64,000 nt of DNA, taken from Ichthyosporea sp. XGB-2017a. Its lineage: Eukaryota > Opisthokonta > Ichthyosporea. This document shows positions 43,301 through 55,407 of this stretch, one piece after another (positions within the stretch are counted from its first letter, which is position 1; every line of letters starts with the position of its first letter). The position numbers and the translations under genes are program-made. Under the pieces are notes generated by a model. It did not search any database. It had not been told where the DNA came from and saw only the letters and a program-made list of their open reading frames with translations. The stretch lies in NCBI GenBank assembly GCA_002811675.1, contig PDIM01010373.1, positions 36,295 to 100,294 of the forward strand, written 5' to 3'.

Positions 43301-46300
43301 GGTTTGTATTCCACCCTTGCTAAGCTTTCCCGTCATTGGAAATGCATTAAAGACTTCAGAATCGTCCTCGTTTCGAGTGATCATTTTGCTCGTCAGTGCT
43401 TTTGTGCTTTGCTTTTTGGCTATGGTTATTGGAAGTATCTCCCATCTAACAGGAATGTCTCCCAAATTTTTGAAAGAGACGCGTTTACTCTACAACACAG
43501 TTAATTAGAAATCATCAGATTGAGAGATAACATGATAGAGCTGAACTCGCTCAAATTATATATAGAACTTACCTGTTGAATCCCTACGCCACATATTCCA
43601 AACTCAACTTTCGTTGTGTCCACTACTAAGCTGGGTTGAAATTCTATATCATATTGGAAAGAGATTTTTTCAAATGGCTGACTGTCCGATACTTCCGACC
43701 AAAAGTGTAGCAAAGGAGAAAAGTGGCCCTAAAGCGGAAAAAAATAAAATAAATGTTTGAGTACCATAAAGAAATGAATAGTATGCTCATTTAGAAAAAC
43801 AAAGCTCACCTTTGCAGAAGACAAGAATTTCAATGTTAGCGTTAGCGTTTGATATGGGCTTAGTACCATAGGATATTCTACTATAGACAAGTACTCAAGG
43901 TCTTCTTTTGATAAGCTTTGGCTTTCTTCTTTAATGCTATTGGCATCATATCCATTTTCAATCATTTGAGAAGCTCGTCTTGTTCGCTCACCGGGGGTTA
44001 AAAGGAGAGCTTCTTTTCGCTCATTTAGTTTTCTTTTCAATTGTTCGTGCTTTCTATATTGTAGCTCATCCCAATCAATTTCCTCATTATTTTCTGAATT
44101 ATCTGCTTTGTCGACACTTGGCCCAAGTGACCAGGTCAATATTTCTGTATTGCTACTAGATATGTTGCTAATAATGTATTTCATTGTTCCTGTATTTGTA
44201 AATGTTTCTTCAAAGTATATAGCATTGCAGGTCGCTACAATACCCTTGTTGCAACCCACCGGAAGCTTATCAGAAATACGATACCCGAGAGGGTTACCAT
44301 ACGGTAGAGATCTGTAGGAAAGGTTATGTATGTCTATAGTAGATCCTCTTCCTGACAATGGAATATTAAAAGTTTCACCACCATGCAATAGGGCCATAAA
44401 TCCACTAACGGGAGTTGTACCTGTTGGATTAAATAAAATTGTTATTTTGTGTTGCCCTTTTGGCTCAATTAGTATCTCCTCGCTGTCCGTTTGAAAATAC
44501 TTTGGCACAATCAAAGCTACATCTGCCTCCTGGCTACTGGGATTCGTAACATTTACGAATCGTTTCGCAGTGTGACCTAGAAAGACACTACCATAGTCTA
44601 CACTTTTGATATCAAGCTGAAGCTCTGCGTTTCCTACTATGGCATGGCAAATAAAATTCCCATATGAAAACCACTCTTCCTCTTCAAGGAGTGGATGGAT
44701 GTAAGACACAGAAAACTCGGCCTTGTATTCTCCTTTAATGGCACTCGAAAAAGTTGTCGTTAAAGTCAATGTTTCAAATGGAGACAAGGTTCCATTAGAA
44801 TTAGAAAATAAAAAAGGTGACTTTCCTTTGACTCCCTTATTCCCGGCTGGGTGCAACTCCCACCGCACAGGGTATGATGACTTATTCTCTAGAAATATCT
44901 GCTTCTCTACTTTTGTCCGAGGAGATGTTCGAGGAAATAAAATACAATTGTCTTTGGAAGGAAAGTCAAGATCAATTGCATGGCCGTTTACACCCTTAAC
45001 TTCTATTGAGCAAACAACATTCTCATCGACATCAACGCAAGAAAGCATTCCAAAATACATTTTTTGAGAAGTTTTTGGAACATTCATAGTGACTACAATT
45101 GAAATGGACCCTTCACTATCAATTGTGCCCTCCATTGGAATATCTAATTTAAATGGCGCAGAAACAAAAAGTTTGTATTGTCGTCTCGAATCGGTTAGAT
45201 TACTAAGTACACAATTGCCGTAAGTGTTACCATCCGTCCGAATACATAGGAATATAGTGGACGGGGTTATCCGAAACATTTCAGTATACACTGTCTTGCT
45301 GGCCCTATCGAATTTCTCCATGTCGGCAAATGTCAAATTTGTTTTGGCATCAACTTCTTCAGGCTTGCTGACTAAACTTTGTAGCTCACTTTGAGGTTTA
45401 TCAAAATAAAAGTCATCATCAAAGCAAATGGCATTTATCATGTAAGGAGGATACTGTATGTTGTATGGCTTAAGAAGTGCGAGAGTAAACGGGACTCGAA
45501 AAACTCCGCTTACGGGAGAGTCAAAGACTATATTAACCTTTAGTATCATATGCGGGCCTATAGTAAGAGTGAGACCGCTGGCCTCATTGTCGTTGAATAC
45601 CACCATACTAATGTCATTAGCTGAATCATCCTCAAGAGGCTCTACAAAAAATGAGAATGGAGTGTCGGGAGGAAAAAATAAATTGGCATCAGCTGCGACA
45701 TCCAAATAGTTAGAAAACGGCACCGTAATGGCACTTTTTCTCCCAGACATGGTACTTGGAAGGTGAATTTCCTGAGCACTCAAAAGTCCTATAAAGGGAC
45801 CAACGTATGAGACTAGTTCTATAACAATAGGGCTGCAGTTCGCTGCAGTTAGGGTAACTGAATCACTCCATTTACCACTACGTGTAGGCAAAAACTCCAC
45901 TTGCAAGGTCATCTTTTCCCCAGGCTGCATCATTATTGTACCATTCCCAGCACCAATAATGTTAATTTGCTTGGCCTGCCATGCTACTTTTACAGGGATC
46001 TTTTGGAAAAGATCCCTGTTATGTATATGTATCTGCTTTGTGTAAGCAACATCTGTACACTCTGTAGGTCCAAAGTCTAATATGTCTTCCATCACACTGA
46101 GTGAATCGCCCCCTGTTCCCAGAAGTGGTATTTTATACTTTTCAGAGCCCATGCACGAAATAAAAACAACCCCTTTAACAACTCCCTTTGTAAGTGGCCT
46201 AAAAGTTACTTCAATTTCTTTTGTTTCATCGGCAGGTATGAACCTTTGTTTGGGGTGGACCGTAAACGGTACGTCATCATCACTTTGTCCAAATTCGCCG

Positions 46301-48242
46301 TATACCTCAACCGTGGAGTTTACGGGAATAATGGAGTCATTCTTGACCGCTATCTTCATGGCCCTACTATCGGCGAGAGGACATGGGCCAAAGTTGATTG
46401 AGTTTTGTTTTACTTCCAAAAATGGGCCGTGGTATCCTGTTAAAGGTATTCGTTCTAATGGGAACCCGTGTGGAGTTCGTACACGGAAAAATCCATCCAC
46501 TTTCATTGGGTATGTATGCGGAACGGGCTTAAAGGTCACAGAAATATCTTTATATGACCTTGCTTCTACAAAACCATACGAAGGAATAATAGAAAAAAAC
46601 TCTGGATGGCTTGTCTGAATTCGAAATTTTTGCTGCTTGTTGCTTTTGTTTGAAAGTTTTAGCATGCGGGTATATGGTAAGTCATCAAATATCACCCCAG
46701 AAAGACCCAAGTTAAACGAAAGGACACCGGGTTCGGGAATGCTTTCTATTTCACCCTTCAGCAATCTATCGTACTCTTCATCTTTGAGCACAAAAGCATC
46801 GTTATTTTCTTCTTTTTCTTCGGCTATGGGCTCGCCGAGCTTATAATCTTCCGTAGCATCCTTATCATCTCTTGAATCTTCTGTTTTCTTCTTCACTGAT
46901 TTATACTTTTCATTAACAGCTGATAAAGCTTTGATTGCAGCCCTTTTCTTCTTTGCCGCCGCTATAGCCTTCCTTTCCTTTGCTTTCGCGTTCTTCTTTG
47001 CCTCTGAAGTGGCAGCAGGTTCACTAGAAATAGACTCGGGCACCGCATCTTCAACTGGCCCCTCTTTGACCTCATCTTGCACTTCTTTAAGTTTGCTACC
47101 TGCCGAATGAAGCGCATTCTCACCTTTATAAATGGCATCATCCGGAAGATCCCCTTCCTGTTCTGCAGGCCCTTCTTCTTCGTCGCTGCTTTCGCTCTCT
47201 TCTTCTTCGTCATCCTCGAGTGCGTCACCTTCTTCATCTTCTTCCGCTTCTACGAGAGTTTCTTCTAATTCCTTTAATCTTCTTTGGGCATAACCAAATA
47301 AGTGCTTGTGCATGGTATCTTCCGGAAGTGCCATCAATATTTCATCAGGTGTTTTAGGATACCAAACGCTCCAAAACTTTGACAAAGCTGTTGCAAGAAC
47401 AGGATGGACAGGCTCTTCTATACTTGAGGTCCCTTCAATAAACTGGTTTGGATCTAACTCTATTACAGCTGGATAAAATTGAAAAATCCGTTCCCTGTTT
47501 TTTGCTGTGAATTTAAGGGATGAAAGAAAATTCAAAGCTTGGGATTGTAGAAAAATGGTCTTCCCATCAGTATCGCTAAGAATCTCGTGAATAATTAAAT
47601 TAATAAAGCTTTCCGTAGACTCTGTTTTGGCTTCTGGGCACTCTGCAAAATACGTCAGGGTACAGATAGCATATTGCCTTCGCTTGCAAAGAGATTTCCA
47701 TTCTGATGACTCTTTATCCGCACGAATGAGTTCCTCATTGTACTCATAATAATTATGTGGAAAACAAGTCTGAGTGAATTTTAATATGCATTCAAAAGCA
47801 TATTCGTTTGCTAATGGAAATTTTGTTTGCAGCAAACTATAATATGAGCCCGAAACTCGTAAAGCTAACAGTCTGTTTGTTTCAATCTTTGGCAAGGAAA
47901 CGCTAGTAAATATCTATTTGCCGTATGTGCATCATTTAAAGCCTTATAAAATAAACTCACCTCGTCATTAATTGCAATTCCCAGCAAACATTTTGTGAAT
48001 TCTTTTGCATCTGATATTATAAAAGCATAATCCCTATTGATAGCATCACTGCACTTCAGCATTTTGACAAGCCCATAGCAGCGTTCCGTAGGCTCCTGAC
48101 TTCGAAGAAGTCTAAAAATATTAACCCAAATCTTCTCATACACTTCGGGGCGGGCTATATGAGAGCCAAGTAGCTCGTCAGTCAGACTCTGTACTTCCGA
48201 AAAGTCAACAGGGGCATCTAAATTTACATCTGTATTGGCCAT
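34302..48242 (-). CDS. Giant ASH-domain flagellar protein, HYDIN-like (6 exons)
   Basis: Exons in coding order: 47961-48242, 43810-47913, 43573-43728, 34865-43489, 34556-34771, 34302-34484. The five introns are 47-93 bp, GT-AG, all phase 0, giving 4,521 residues. The start MANTDVNLD was chosen because the frame upstream lacks other support. Residues 1-310 are a helical armadillo-like solenoid; 310-470 a Glu-rich then Lys/Ala-rich charged linker. About 470-3820 are tandem ASH (ASPM-SPD2-Hydin) immunoglobulin-like domains with recurrent xxFG, NxG and VxFxP motifs (LEFGIIKVF, KVEFGICGVG, VVFRPAEP, ISYKPSKVEK); the remainder is Ser-rich and helical. One ASH domain carries a helical insertion of about 550 residues (see findings). 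HYDIN and CFAP47 occupy central-pair or doublet-associated projections of motile axonemes; the length is closest to HYDIN, but I cannot separate it from CFAP47/65-type relatives by eye. It implies a motile flagellum. Confidence 0.85.
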
Positions 48243-48800
48243 ATTTAATTCTATACTATACACAAAATACTCCCTCCTGTCCCACACATATGCCCTCTTT
48301 GACTTGGAGCTACAGATTCCCCATTCAACGTGCTCAAAAGGCAAATACACCCAACGCAATTACTGCTGAATCCAAGTCCAAGTCCAATCTATACAAAACA
48401 TAAAACATAAAATAGTCTACAGAACTCCGGCAAACTGCAAAATATTATGGTGCATGAACGACAAATAATTTTCCTGAATAATTTTGGTTTGGTTTCAATG
48501 ACAACGTAAAAATCACTTTTATATTTTATACAAATTCCCATTGTGCCAGAATTTTTTTTTTTGTCCCCGTTTCATTTCCCCAGGGAGCGCGACCTTGCAT
48601 TTCCGCTGTGGCCTGTGGACTGTGGACGTCTGCTGTGGTCTGCCACTACATAGTGAGCTGTGAGTGGCTGAGTGCTGACTGCTGGGCACTTCAGACCCGA
48701 TAGACTCAGCTGGTACACCACTTATACGTTGGGGGTATTTAGATCTTCTTTTTCTGATTTCTGTGTCATTTCGTTACTTTATTCATAAAGTTGCGCTATA
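48243..48800. other. Intergenic region between the HYDIN-like and kinesin-14 genes
   Basis: 558 bp, both flanking genes on the minus strand. It contains the HYDIN-like promoter side and the kinesin 3' flank, with a T-run at 48551-48561. The frame of the HYDIN-like gene is open upstream of its chosen ATG to about 48359, so a longer N-terminus is possible. No other gene is seen. Confidence 0.5.
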
Positions 48801-51800
48801 TTATATCTCTTCATCTACTTCTTGCCCTGCCTTTTGCTTCTTGATGATGGATTTGAGACGAGCTATTTCCTGATTATCGGCATTCTTTTGGGCGTCATTC
48901 GTGATGAGCTTCACGCGAGAAGCATATGTCAGTGAGATAATAGTTTCATCACAATTATAATCCGCAGGAGAAACATTCACAAACATAAGGGTCTTGGCGT
49001 TACCTCCCAAAGAGTCGCTCATGAGCTGGGTCAGCTTGTTATTTCTATAGGGGACAAACGACTCCCCAGTAGACAGAGCTGAAATAACATCTCCGAGAGC
49101 ACTAAGACTTTTGTTAATTGACTGTGCTTCCTTAAGACGTTGAGCAGTAGCTCCTGTTTTTCCAACTCGCTCAGATCCAGCTAAGTCAACAAGACTCAAT
49201 TTTCCTTGCAAAACTTGCCCTGTCGCCAAATTTGTGCTCTCAATCAAAACACTAAAAATCAAATGCGATCTTGAACTTTCTGCGTTCATTTTGGTTGAAG
49301 AAACATGCCTACCCTCACAGCCAGCATTGAATAAATCATACAATGTCTTTGCGTCATTTGCAGGCTTAATGATAGTTCCTTGAACAAAAACCATTCCTTT
49401 CGCATCCTTGCGTATGTCCATTTTCGGATTCGCCACTAAATTATCTGACTGAAGATCAATGATTTGGTCATTGTAAAGTTCAAGCATATAACACGACACA
49501 TTGAACTTGAACTTTGCCGAATTTTCTTCGATGAGCTTAAAAATGTCTTCTATTGCTCTGGGGACTATTCCAGGGTTACTAGGGGCCCCGACAATGGTAA
49601 ATGTTTTTCCAGAACCAGTTTGCCCATATGCGAAAATGCATACATTATAACCATCTACGGCAGACTGTATGAGGTTGTGAGTATCTTCATACACCTGGTC
49701 CTGAGTGTGATCCCAAGTAAAAACAGAGTCAAACTGAAACTCTTTGATTCCACGAGGAGCCTGAACATTTATAGAGTACTCATCGGGTGACATTATAGCT
49801 TTCTTGCATTTCTTTTCTATTTCCGATTTGCTCAGAGGCCTGGCTCTTGCATACACTCGAATTTTTCCCTTCATATCCTCGATGGTGTTATAGTACTTTT
49901 TGCGAAGAACATGCTCTGCCTTATAGCTTTCAGCAACACGTGCATTTTCTTTCTTCAACCCGATGAGTTCCTGCTCAAGGGCTGCTATCTTTGCAAGTGC
50001 TTCAGCGTCAGCTTTGCCCTTACCCGAAAGCCTCGCCAGCTCTTTCTTATTTTCTTCATTTTCCGTCTTCAATTTCTTGTGCTCCGACTGAAGCTCTTTC
50101 AGTTGTCGATTTGCAACTTCTAACTCTTTGCGCGTCTTTGTTAGAGTTAACATTGCTGCATTTAACTTATTATTTACATCTTTGAACTTCTTATCTTCTC
50201 CCAACTTAGACATGTTCGCCTGCCTCTTGGGGTCTACATCAACAGGTTTTCCGCTCCTTGCAGCTTGCAAGGCAGCTTGTTTTCCTGCTAAATTGTTCTC
50301 AAGCTCCTTGATTCGCTTATTCTTCTCAATCACTACTTGGTGAAGCTTCTTTATCTCCTTGATTAATTCTTCTGGGGATCTCTTGCTATAATCATCTTCC
50401 TCCTCTTCTTCTTCTTCTTGCATAACTATGACAGGAGCTCCTGCCTCAAGCTCTTGTACTCTGGTTTCTAGCGTCTCTATCGTTACAAAGTCTTCTTCTT
50501 TGTACTTGTCAAACTTTTGGTCAAGCTCATCCTTAATTTCATCACATTTCTTTTCTTTTGTGGCTTTGCTCATATGCAAAGAAGCTTTGAGCGTATTGTT
50601 TTCTTCTTGAATTGTCCTAAAGCTTGCCTTAATTGTCTCTAAGTCCGCCTCTACTTTACTTTTCTCCAGCTCCAGTTTCGTAATGGCCTTGAGGTTATCC
50701 AGAGACTCTTGTTGCCTCTTATTTAGGTCCTGTATCAATTCGTCAAATGTGCTTTGTAACTCTTCTGGAGTTTGCTCCTTTGCCAATTTCTCTAGAGCAT
50801 TTACCTTTGACTGAAGTTCTTTCACTTCTTCTTTATACTTTGCCACCTTAGCATCACAGGCTTGCTTGGCGACCACAAGATCGTTCCTTGCCGTCTCTAT
50901 CTGATTCATGGCATCAGTTTTTACGGAGTCCTTCTCTGATTCAAGAACCCTCATATTCTCACTGTGATTAATTACCATGAGCTCAAGCTCGTGCTCCTTC
51001 AACTCTAACTCTCTTTTGAGTTTGGTTGTTTCAACTGATGATATGGTCAATTTCCCGTCCGAATTCGCATCCCCTTTCGTTTTGCCTGTCTTGTTAAGAG
51101 TTTTGAGCTCACTTTTTAGCTCTTTGATAGCCTCTGAGAGCTTTTCTTTCTCAACTTCCTCTTGATCAAGTTCTTCCTTCAAATCCCTAGTTTCTCCCAC
51201 CAAAGCTTCTGTTGTAAAAGCTTCTAGCTCTTTTGTTTGTGCCTCATCGGGCTTCATACGTTCAGGAATGGCACCTGTCTCAGCAATTTGCAAGGATGTG
51301 CTAGCATTTTCAATTTCTCTTTGGCGATCAAACATTTCTGATACTACAGCTTCATCTTCTGATGTAGGGGCCCTCCCCTCCTCTTCCACGAAGGCTTCTC
51401 TCCATTGACTAATCTCTTCTTCAACTTCTGCCTTTTGCGAATCTATCTCTGCTCGTTTGGCAGTCATTGCATCGGGGCCATCCTTTGCCAATGAAACATA
51501 ATTTTCAAACTGGTGCTGAAGGTCCTCATATCGTTTCAGCATACGGTTCAACTTTATCTCTTTCTCCTTCAATTCATGGTGTAGTTTGCTATTCTGCTTT
51601 TCAAGGGTGGTTTGAGCGGCTATTACAGTAGCTAATTTTGCCCTGTCCCCACCATTGGACACTCCAGCTACATTTCGCATTTCCGCCCTTTCTTGAGCCT
51701 CAACCATACTTTCATTTGATCTCTTGATCACTTCTTTTGTTAAAGCCCGTTGCTCAGTTACGAGCATGTTTTTCTCTTCCAGCTCAGCCTTAAGCTTCTC

Positions 51801-52514
51801 TATTTCGTCCCGGGCTATCTCTAACTCGTTACTCAGTGCATCAGTTTTTTCTTTGTCGGTTTTAAGTCCTTCTATTTCACTCTTGTGCTGATCTTCAGCA
51901 GCCTGTATAGATGAACTTGCTTCCTCTTTAGCCTTCCTGATCTCGTCTTCGCATTTCTCCAAAATGTTCTTATTATCTGATAACAGTGCATTGTACATAT
52001 CCTCAGCACTAGCTAATTTGCTCGATGCAGTCTCCTCATTGTTTTTAAGCTGCTGCTGGAGATTCGCAATTACTTTTGATAGAGCGTTCTTTTCTTTGTG
52101 GCGCCTATCTTTTAATTCATTTATAAAATCCTCAAAATATCCTTGAGTTTCTTCCCTTATTAGTCTATAGTTGTCTCCAATTTCATTAACGATATTTATG
52201 TGCTTTTCTTTCATGGCTTTCATATCGTCCGCTATTCTATTGATCTTATCTGTAGCTATTTGCATTGGAATGTAAGCTGATTTCTTCGAGGCGTGACTAA
52301 GCACAGTAAACGGCTTCGTACTCTGCAAAGCATTACTTTCCCTTCCCTTGTTTCCATTAAGCACAAGCTCACCCATTCCCCCACTCCCCAGATTACCTTT
52401 TTCTTCCTCTAACCCCAACTCCAACTCATCTTCACTCGCATTTCCATGCAAAGGCTCCTCTGCACGGAAACTCAAGGCCTCGACCTCCAAATCACTCTGC
52501 CCACCGAACGACAT
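48801..52514 (-). CDS. Kinesin-14 with C-terminal motor
   Basis: 1,237 residues, single exon, ATG 52512-52514. A Ser/Glu-rich head of about 85 residues is followed by a very long coiled coil (about 90-870, typical seven-residue Leu spacing; an acidic break EEEEEEDDYS near 705), then the motor at about 875-1210: GKIRVYARARPLS, AVDGYNVCIFAYGQTGSGKTFTI (P-loop), CYMLELYNDQIIDL, NAESSRSHLIFSV, LSLVDLAGSERVGKTG and PYRNNKLTQLMSDSLGGNAKTLMF. The neck sits before the motor, so it should be a minus-end-directed kinesin-14. The motor resembles the KCBP/kinesin-14 group, but there is no MyTH4-FERM module. After the motor a short helix of about 25 residues closes the protein. Likely a spindle or microtubule-bundling motor; the exact role is not readable. 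Confidence 0.92.
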   Translation of the reverse strand: MSFGGQSDLEVEALSFRAEEPLHGNASEDELELGLEEEKGNLGSGGMGELVLNGNKGRESNALQSTKPFTVLSHASKKSAYIPMQIATDKINRIADDMKAMKEKHINIVNEIGDNYRLIREETQGYFEDFINELKDRRHKEKNALSKVIANLQQQLKNNEETASSKLASAEDMYNALLSDNKNILEKCEDEIRKAKEEASSSIQAAEDQHKSEIEGLKTDKEKTDALSNELEIARDEIEKLKAELEEKNMLVTEQRALTKEVIKRSNESMVEAQERAEMRNVAGVSNGGDRAKLATVIAAQTTLEKQNSKLHHELKEKEIKLNRMLKRYEDLQHQFENYVSLAKDGPDAMTAKRAEIDSQKAEVEEEISQWREAFVEEEGRAPTSEDEAVVSEMFDRQREIENASTSLQIAETGAIPERMKPDEAQTKELEAFTTEALVGETRDLKEELDQEEVEKEKLSEAIKELKSELKTLNKTGKTKGDANSDGKLTISSVETTKLKRELELKEHELELMVINHSENMRVLESEKDSVKTDAMNQIETARNDLVVAKQACDAKVAKYKEEVKELQSKVNALEKLAKEQTPEELQSTFDELIQDLNKRQQESLDNLKAITKLELEKSKVEADLETIKASFRTIQEENNTLKASLHMSKATKEKKCDEIKDELDQKFDKYKEEDFVTIETLETRVQELEAGAPVIVMQEEEEEEEDDYSKRSPEELIKEIKKLHQVVIEKNKRIKELENNLAGKQAALQAARSGKPVDVDPKRQANMSKLGEDKKFKDVNNKLNAAMLTLTKTRKELEVANRQLKELQSEHKKLKTENEENKKELARLSGKGKADAEALAKIAALEQELIGLKKENARVAESYKAEHVLRKKYYNTIEDMKGKIRVYARARPLSKSEIEKKCKKAIMSPDEYSINVQAPRGIKEFQFDSVFTWDHTQDQVYEDTHNLIQSAVDGYNVCIFAYGQTGSGKTFTIVGAPSNPGIVPRAIEDIFKLIEENSAKFKFNVSCYMLELYNDQIIDLQSDNLVANPKMDIRKDAKGMVFVQGTIIKPANDAKTLYDLFNAGCEGRHVSSTKMNAESSRSHLIFSVLIESTNLATGQVLQGKLSLVDLAGSERVGKTGATAQRLKEAQSINKSLSALGDVISALSTGESFVPYRNNKLTQLMSDSLGGNAKTLMFVNVSPADYNCDETIISLTYASRVKLITNDAQKNADNQEIARLKSIIKKQKAGQEVDEEI

Positions 52515-54172
52515 TGTCTATTCTTCCTGGCTCTTCGTTGTCCTAATTCCGTCTCCCAAATAGGGCACATGGGCCATTTAATATTCGAATCTATCACTAC
52601 AGCCCTTGAAATTAAAAAGTGCGCATTCCTGGCTGTCTGTGGCTGGCATCAAGACTCCACGTGAAAGCAGGTGTCAGATCCCACAGTGAAGCAGCTTATA
52701 ATGGGTGTCCAGAGCAACATAAGTTACATACACTGAGTGGTGCTTCTTATAGTACTATATACTAGAGCTAAATTACTACTCGATAATAAACACAATAACC
52801 TTTGTGCCAATATTTTTCTATAATTATTACATAATTATCATTTATCACCTAATATATCAATCTTTTGAAATGGCCATAAATAGCCCCAAATATCTGCCTC
52901 GCGGGACGTACTATACTATCCCTGTTATATTGTACCTCGGCTCCGGCCCTTCTAGAGGCCTTCCAGAACACCTCTCCCAGCCTCGCTCCCACCACCTCCA
53001 CTCTTCAGGAGCACTCGAACACACTCAGTTAGAATGCTTCCCTAGAATGCAACTGTTTCATTTGAAACCCATCCGTTCTTCAATTCAACCCCGACACATT
53101 TAATATAGCGTCCTCCGCACTGTTAGTTGTTTGTACTTATCCTCTCGGTCCTTCATTCATCTTGATTTATTTGGACAAAGCTTATGAAAATGCAAATTCG
53201 CTGAATACTGAGCAAAAAGTAGTGGCTGCACAGAACGGTTACTTGGGGTGTAATACACAGAAAGACAGACAATATCAAAAACAGTGTTCTGCCAAAGACG
53301 TGTTGGAGTATGCAGTTCTTCCAAAGTTGGACTGTGCTGTTCCTCCAAAGACACATGGGACACTCATAAAAGCCGACCCGATGAATAAGCCCCGTGGACT
53401 CAGTGGAGATAAATACTTGGTGAGGAAGAGCGAGTGCCCTTACTGAACTCTGAAGTTTACAATCGTGATATTCATTTACAAGGGAGAGGCCATTGTTTAT
53501 TAATTCACCAATTCATTTATTAAGTGCTTATGCGTGATGCTAATGCCAAGTTAACTGAAACATGCACGGTCAAGATGACCATGCAGTAAGCAAGAGTAAC
53601 TTGTGCAAGTTATACGGTCTTGATCTTTGCTAATATTATAATTATGGTGTTGGCGCGAGGCTTGCGGTTTAGCCAATGCATGTGTGCAAGGGACCAGAGT
53701 CTATAATTACTACAGAAGATCGAGAAGGGAATAGAAGGATAGGTTAGAATGAGAAGCAGAAGCAGCTCTAGCTGATGCATCATGCGGTGTCAATCTTCCC
53801 TCGAATGGAAAGGTGGTGGACATGTGAGAGTCTGCCTAATATAACAAGGATTGGGGATATGGAGGGAGGGGATGGGTCAAGGAGGGTCATGATAGATACA
53901 GCAGCTGGTCCCTCCCTCTCATTGCCGTGTTCTTATATATAGTGTTGCTGTGTGGTGTTGCTAGTGCTGCTGAGCTTGTGTTTTGTTTGTGGCATATATA
54001 AACTACACCCCTATGGCTACTTAGTGAAGGAAATCTGCTCCATATAAAACTCGGTGGGTATCTTAATTAGTGTCTTTTCTATCTCTCTTTGTGTATCCCA
54101 TAGTGAAAATATCTAATTCTTGATTTCCGACTTGTTATTTATCCCGAATAACCGGTTGATTTTTCTTTGAAC
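52515..54172. other. Intergenic region between kinesin-14 and malate dehydrogenase
   Basis: 1,658 bp. Apart from a possible small gene at about 53168-53446, listed separately, no coding signal is convincing; a frame at 52804-53103 has no recognisable pattern. The last 350 bp before the malate dehydrogenase ATG are AT-rich and presumably its promoter and leader. Confidence 0.5.
53168..53446 (+). CDS. Possible small orphan gene or 3' exon (weak)
   Basis: An open frame of about 90 codons ending TGA at 53444-53446. It has no upstream ATG in frame, so it would need a 5' exon I cannot place. The composition is protein-like rather than repeat-derived, with regularly spaced Lys and Cys and a Pro/Gly/Lys-rich tail (KADPMNKPRGLSGDKYLV). 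The opposite strand is also open over the same stretch (about 53153-53363), which weakens the case. I do not recognise it, and it may be chance. Confidence 0.25.
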   Translation, partial: YLDKAYENANSLNTEQKVVAAQNGYLGCNTQKDRQYQKQCSAKDVLEYAVLPKLDCAVPPKTHGTLIKADPMNKPRGLSGDKYLVRKSECPY

Positions 54173-55407
54173 ATGGTAGAAGTGTGCAACAATACAATGG
54201 TAAGTGCTCTTGCACTGCACGAGGACCATATATCCTCTTGTGCTTTGAAGTGATGCCTCTATGTCTTCGTTATTGAAGAAATACTGATTGTTTTGGGCTC
54301 TTTTTTATTTTTTATGTTGTGTTTGTAGAATACTCCTGTCAAAGTCTGTGTTACTGGCGCTGCCGGCCAGATTGCTTATTCCCTCTTGTACAACATTGCA
54401 AGAGGTGACATCTTTGGTCCGGAGCAAGTACGTGCATGAGCAAGGTTTCTTGATTTGTATATCAATATTAATTCATTGGGAGACGTTTACTTACATGTTT
54501 TACGGATTGTTTTCTTTAGCCTGTTATTCTTCATTTATTGGATATCCCTCAAATGGTTGGTGTCCTGGAAGGTGTGGTAATGGAACTCGAAGACTGTGCG
54601 CTTCCGCTGCTGAAGGAGGTAAAATGCACCGGTGATCCCATGGAGGGATTCGCTGATGTTGACGCCGCCGTTTTGGTAGGAGCCATGCCCCGTAAGGAAG
54701 GAATGGAGAGAGCCGACCTATTGAAAGCTAATGCTAACATTTTTAAAGTCCAAGGTGCTGCTCTCGATAAGGTGGCGAAGAAGACTGTTAAGGTCCTTGT
54801 GGTGGGAAATCCAGCTAACACCAACGCAATGATATGCTCAACCTGCGCACCATCTATTCCCAAGGAAAACTTTTCTGCTTTGACTCGCTTGGATCACAAT
54901 CGCGCTAAGAGCAAAATCGCTATTCGTCTTGGTGTGACTGCCGCTGAAGTTCAGCACGTTGCCATTTGGGGCAATCACTCTTCCACTCAGTATCCAGACG
55001 TCTCTCATGCCATGTTAGAGGACAAGAAAGTCACAGAACTTGTAAATGACCAGACTTACCTTGAAGGGGAATTTGTGAAGACTATTCAGACAAGAGGTGC
55101 TGCTGTTATTAAGGCTAGGAAGCTTTCAAGTGCCATGTCTGCTGCAAAAGCCATTGTTGATCACATGAGAGATTGGTGGAACGGAACCCCGAAGGGTGAA
55201 TGGGTGTCGATGGCCGTTCCTTCTGACGGATCGTATGGTATCAAAGAAGGTATCATCTACTCTTTTCCCGTAACAGTTTCTGCCAAAGGCAAGTACACTA
55301 TCGTTCCAAACTTGAAGATTAGTGACTTTTCTCGTAAGATGATGGACGCTACTGCGAAAGAACTTTTTGCTGAAAGAGCCGAAGCTTTGGCTCAATTGGG
55401 CCTTTAA
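54173..55407 (+). CDS. MDH1: Cytosolic-type malate dehydrogenase (3 exons)
   Basis: Exons 54173-54199 (nine codons), 54329-54427 and 54520-55407; introns of 129 and 92 bp, both phase 0; 337 residues. It interconverts malate and oxaloacetate with NAD(H), for the cytosolic side of redox shuttles. Evidence: the Rossmann turn [45 protein letters not shown], the mobile-loop substrate arginines in [39 protein letters not shown] (Asp and Arg of the active site) and [16 protein letters not shown] with the catalytic His. These are signatures of the cytosolic MDH1/plant chloroplast-type group and not of mitochondrial MDH2. The short N-terminus MVEVCNNTM shows no targeting peptide. Confidence 0.97.

Noticed and set aside
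53153-53363. Two minus-strand frames over the possible small gene
   Set aside because: Short, mutually overlapping in different frames, no recognisable pattern; the plus-strand frame is slightly more protein-like but also weak.
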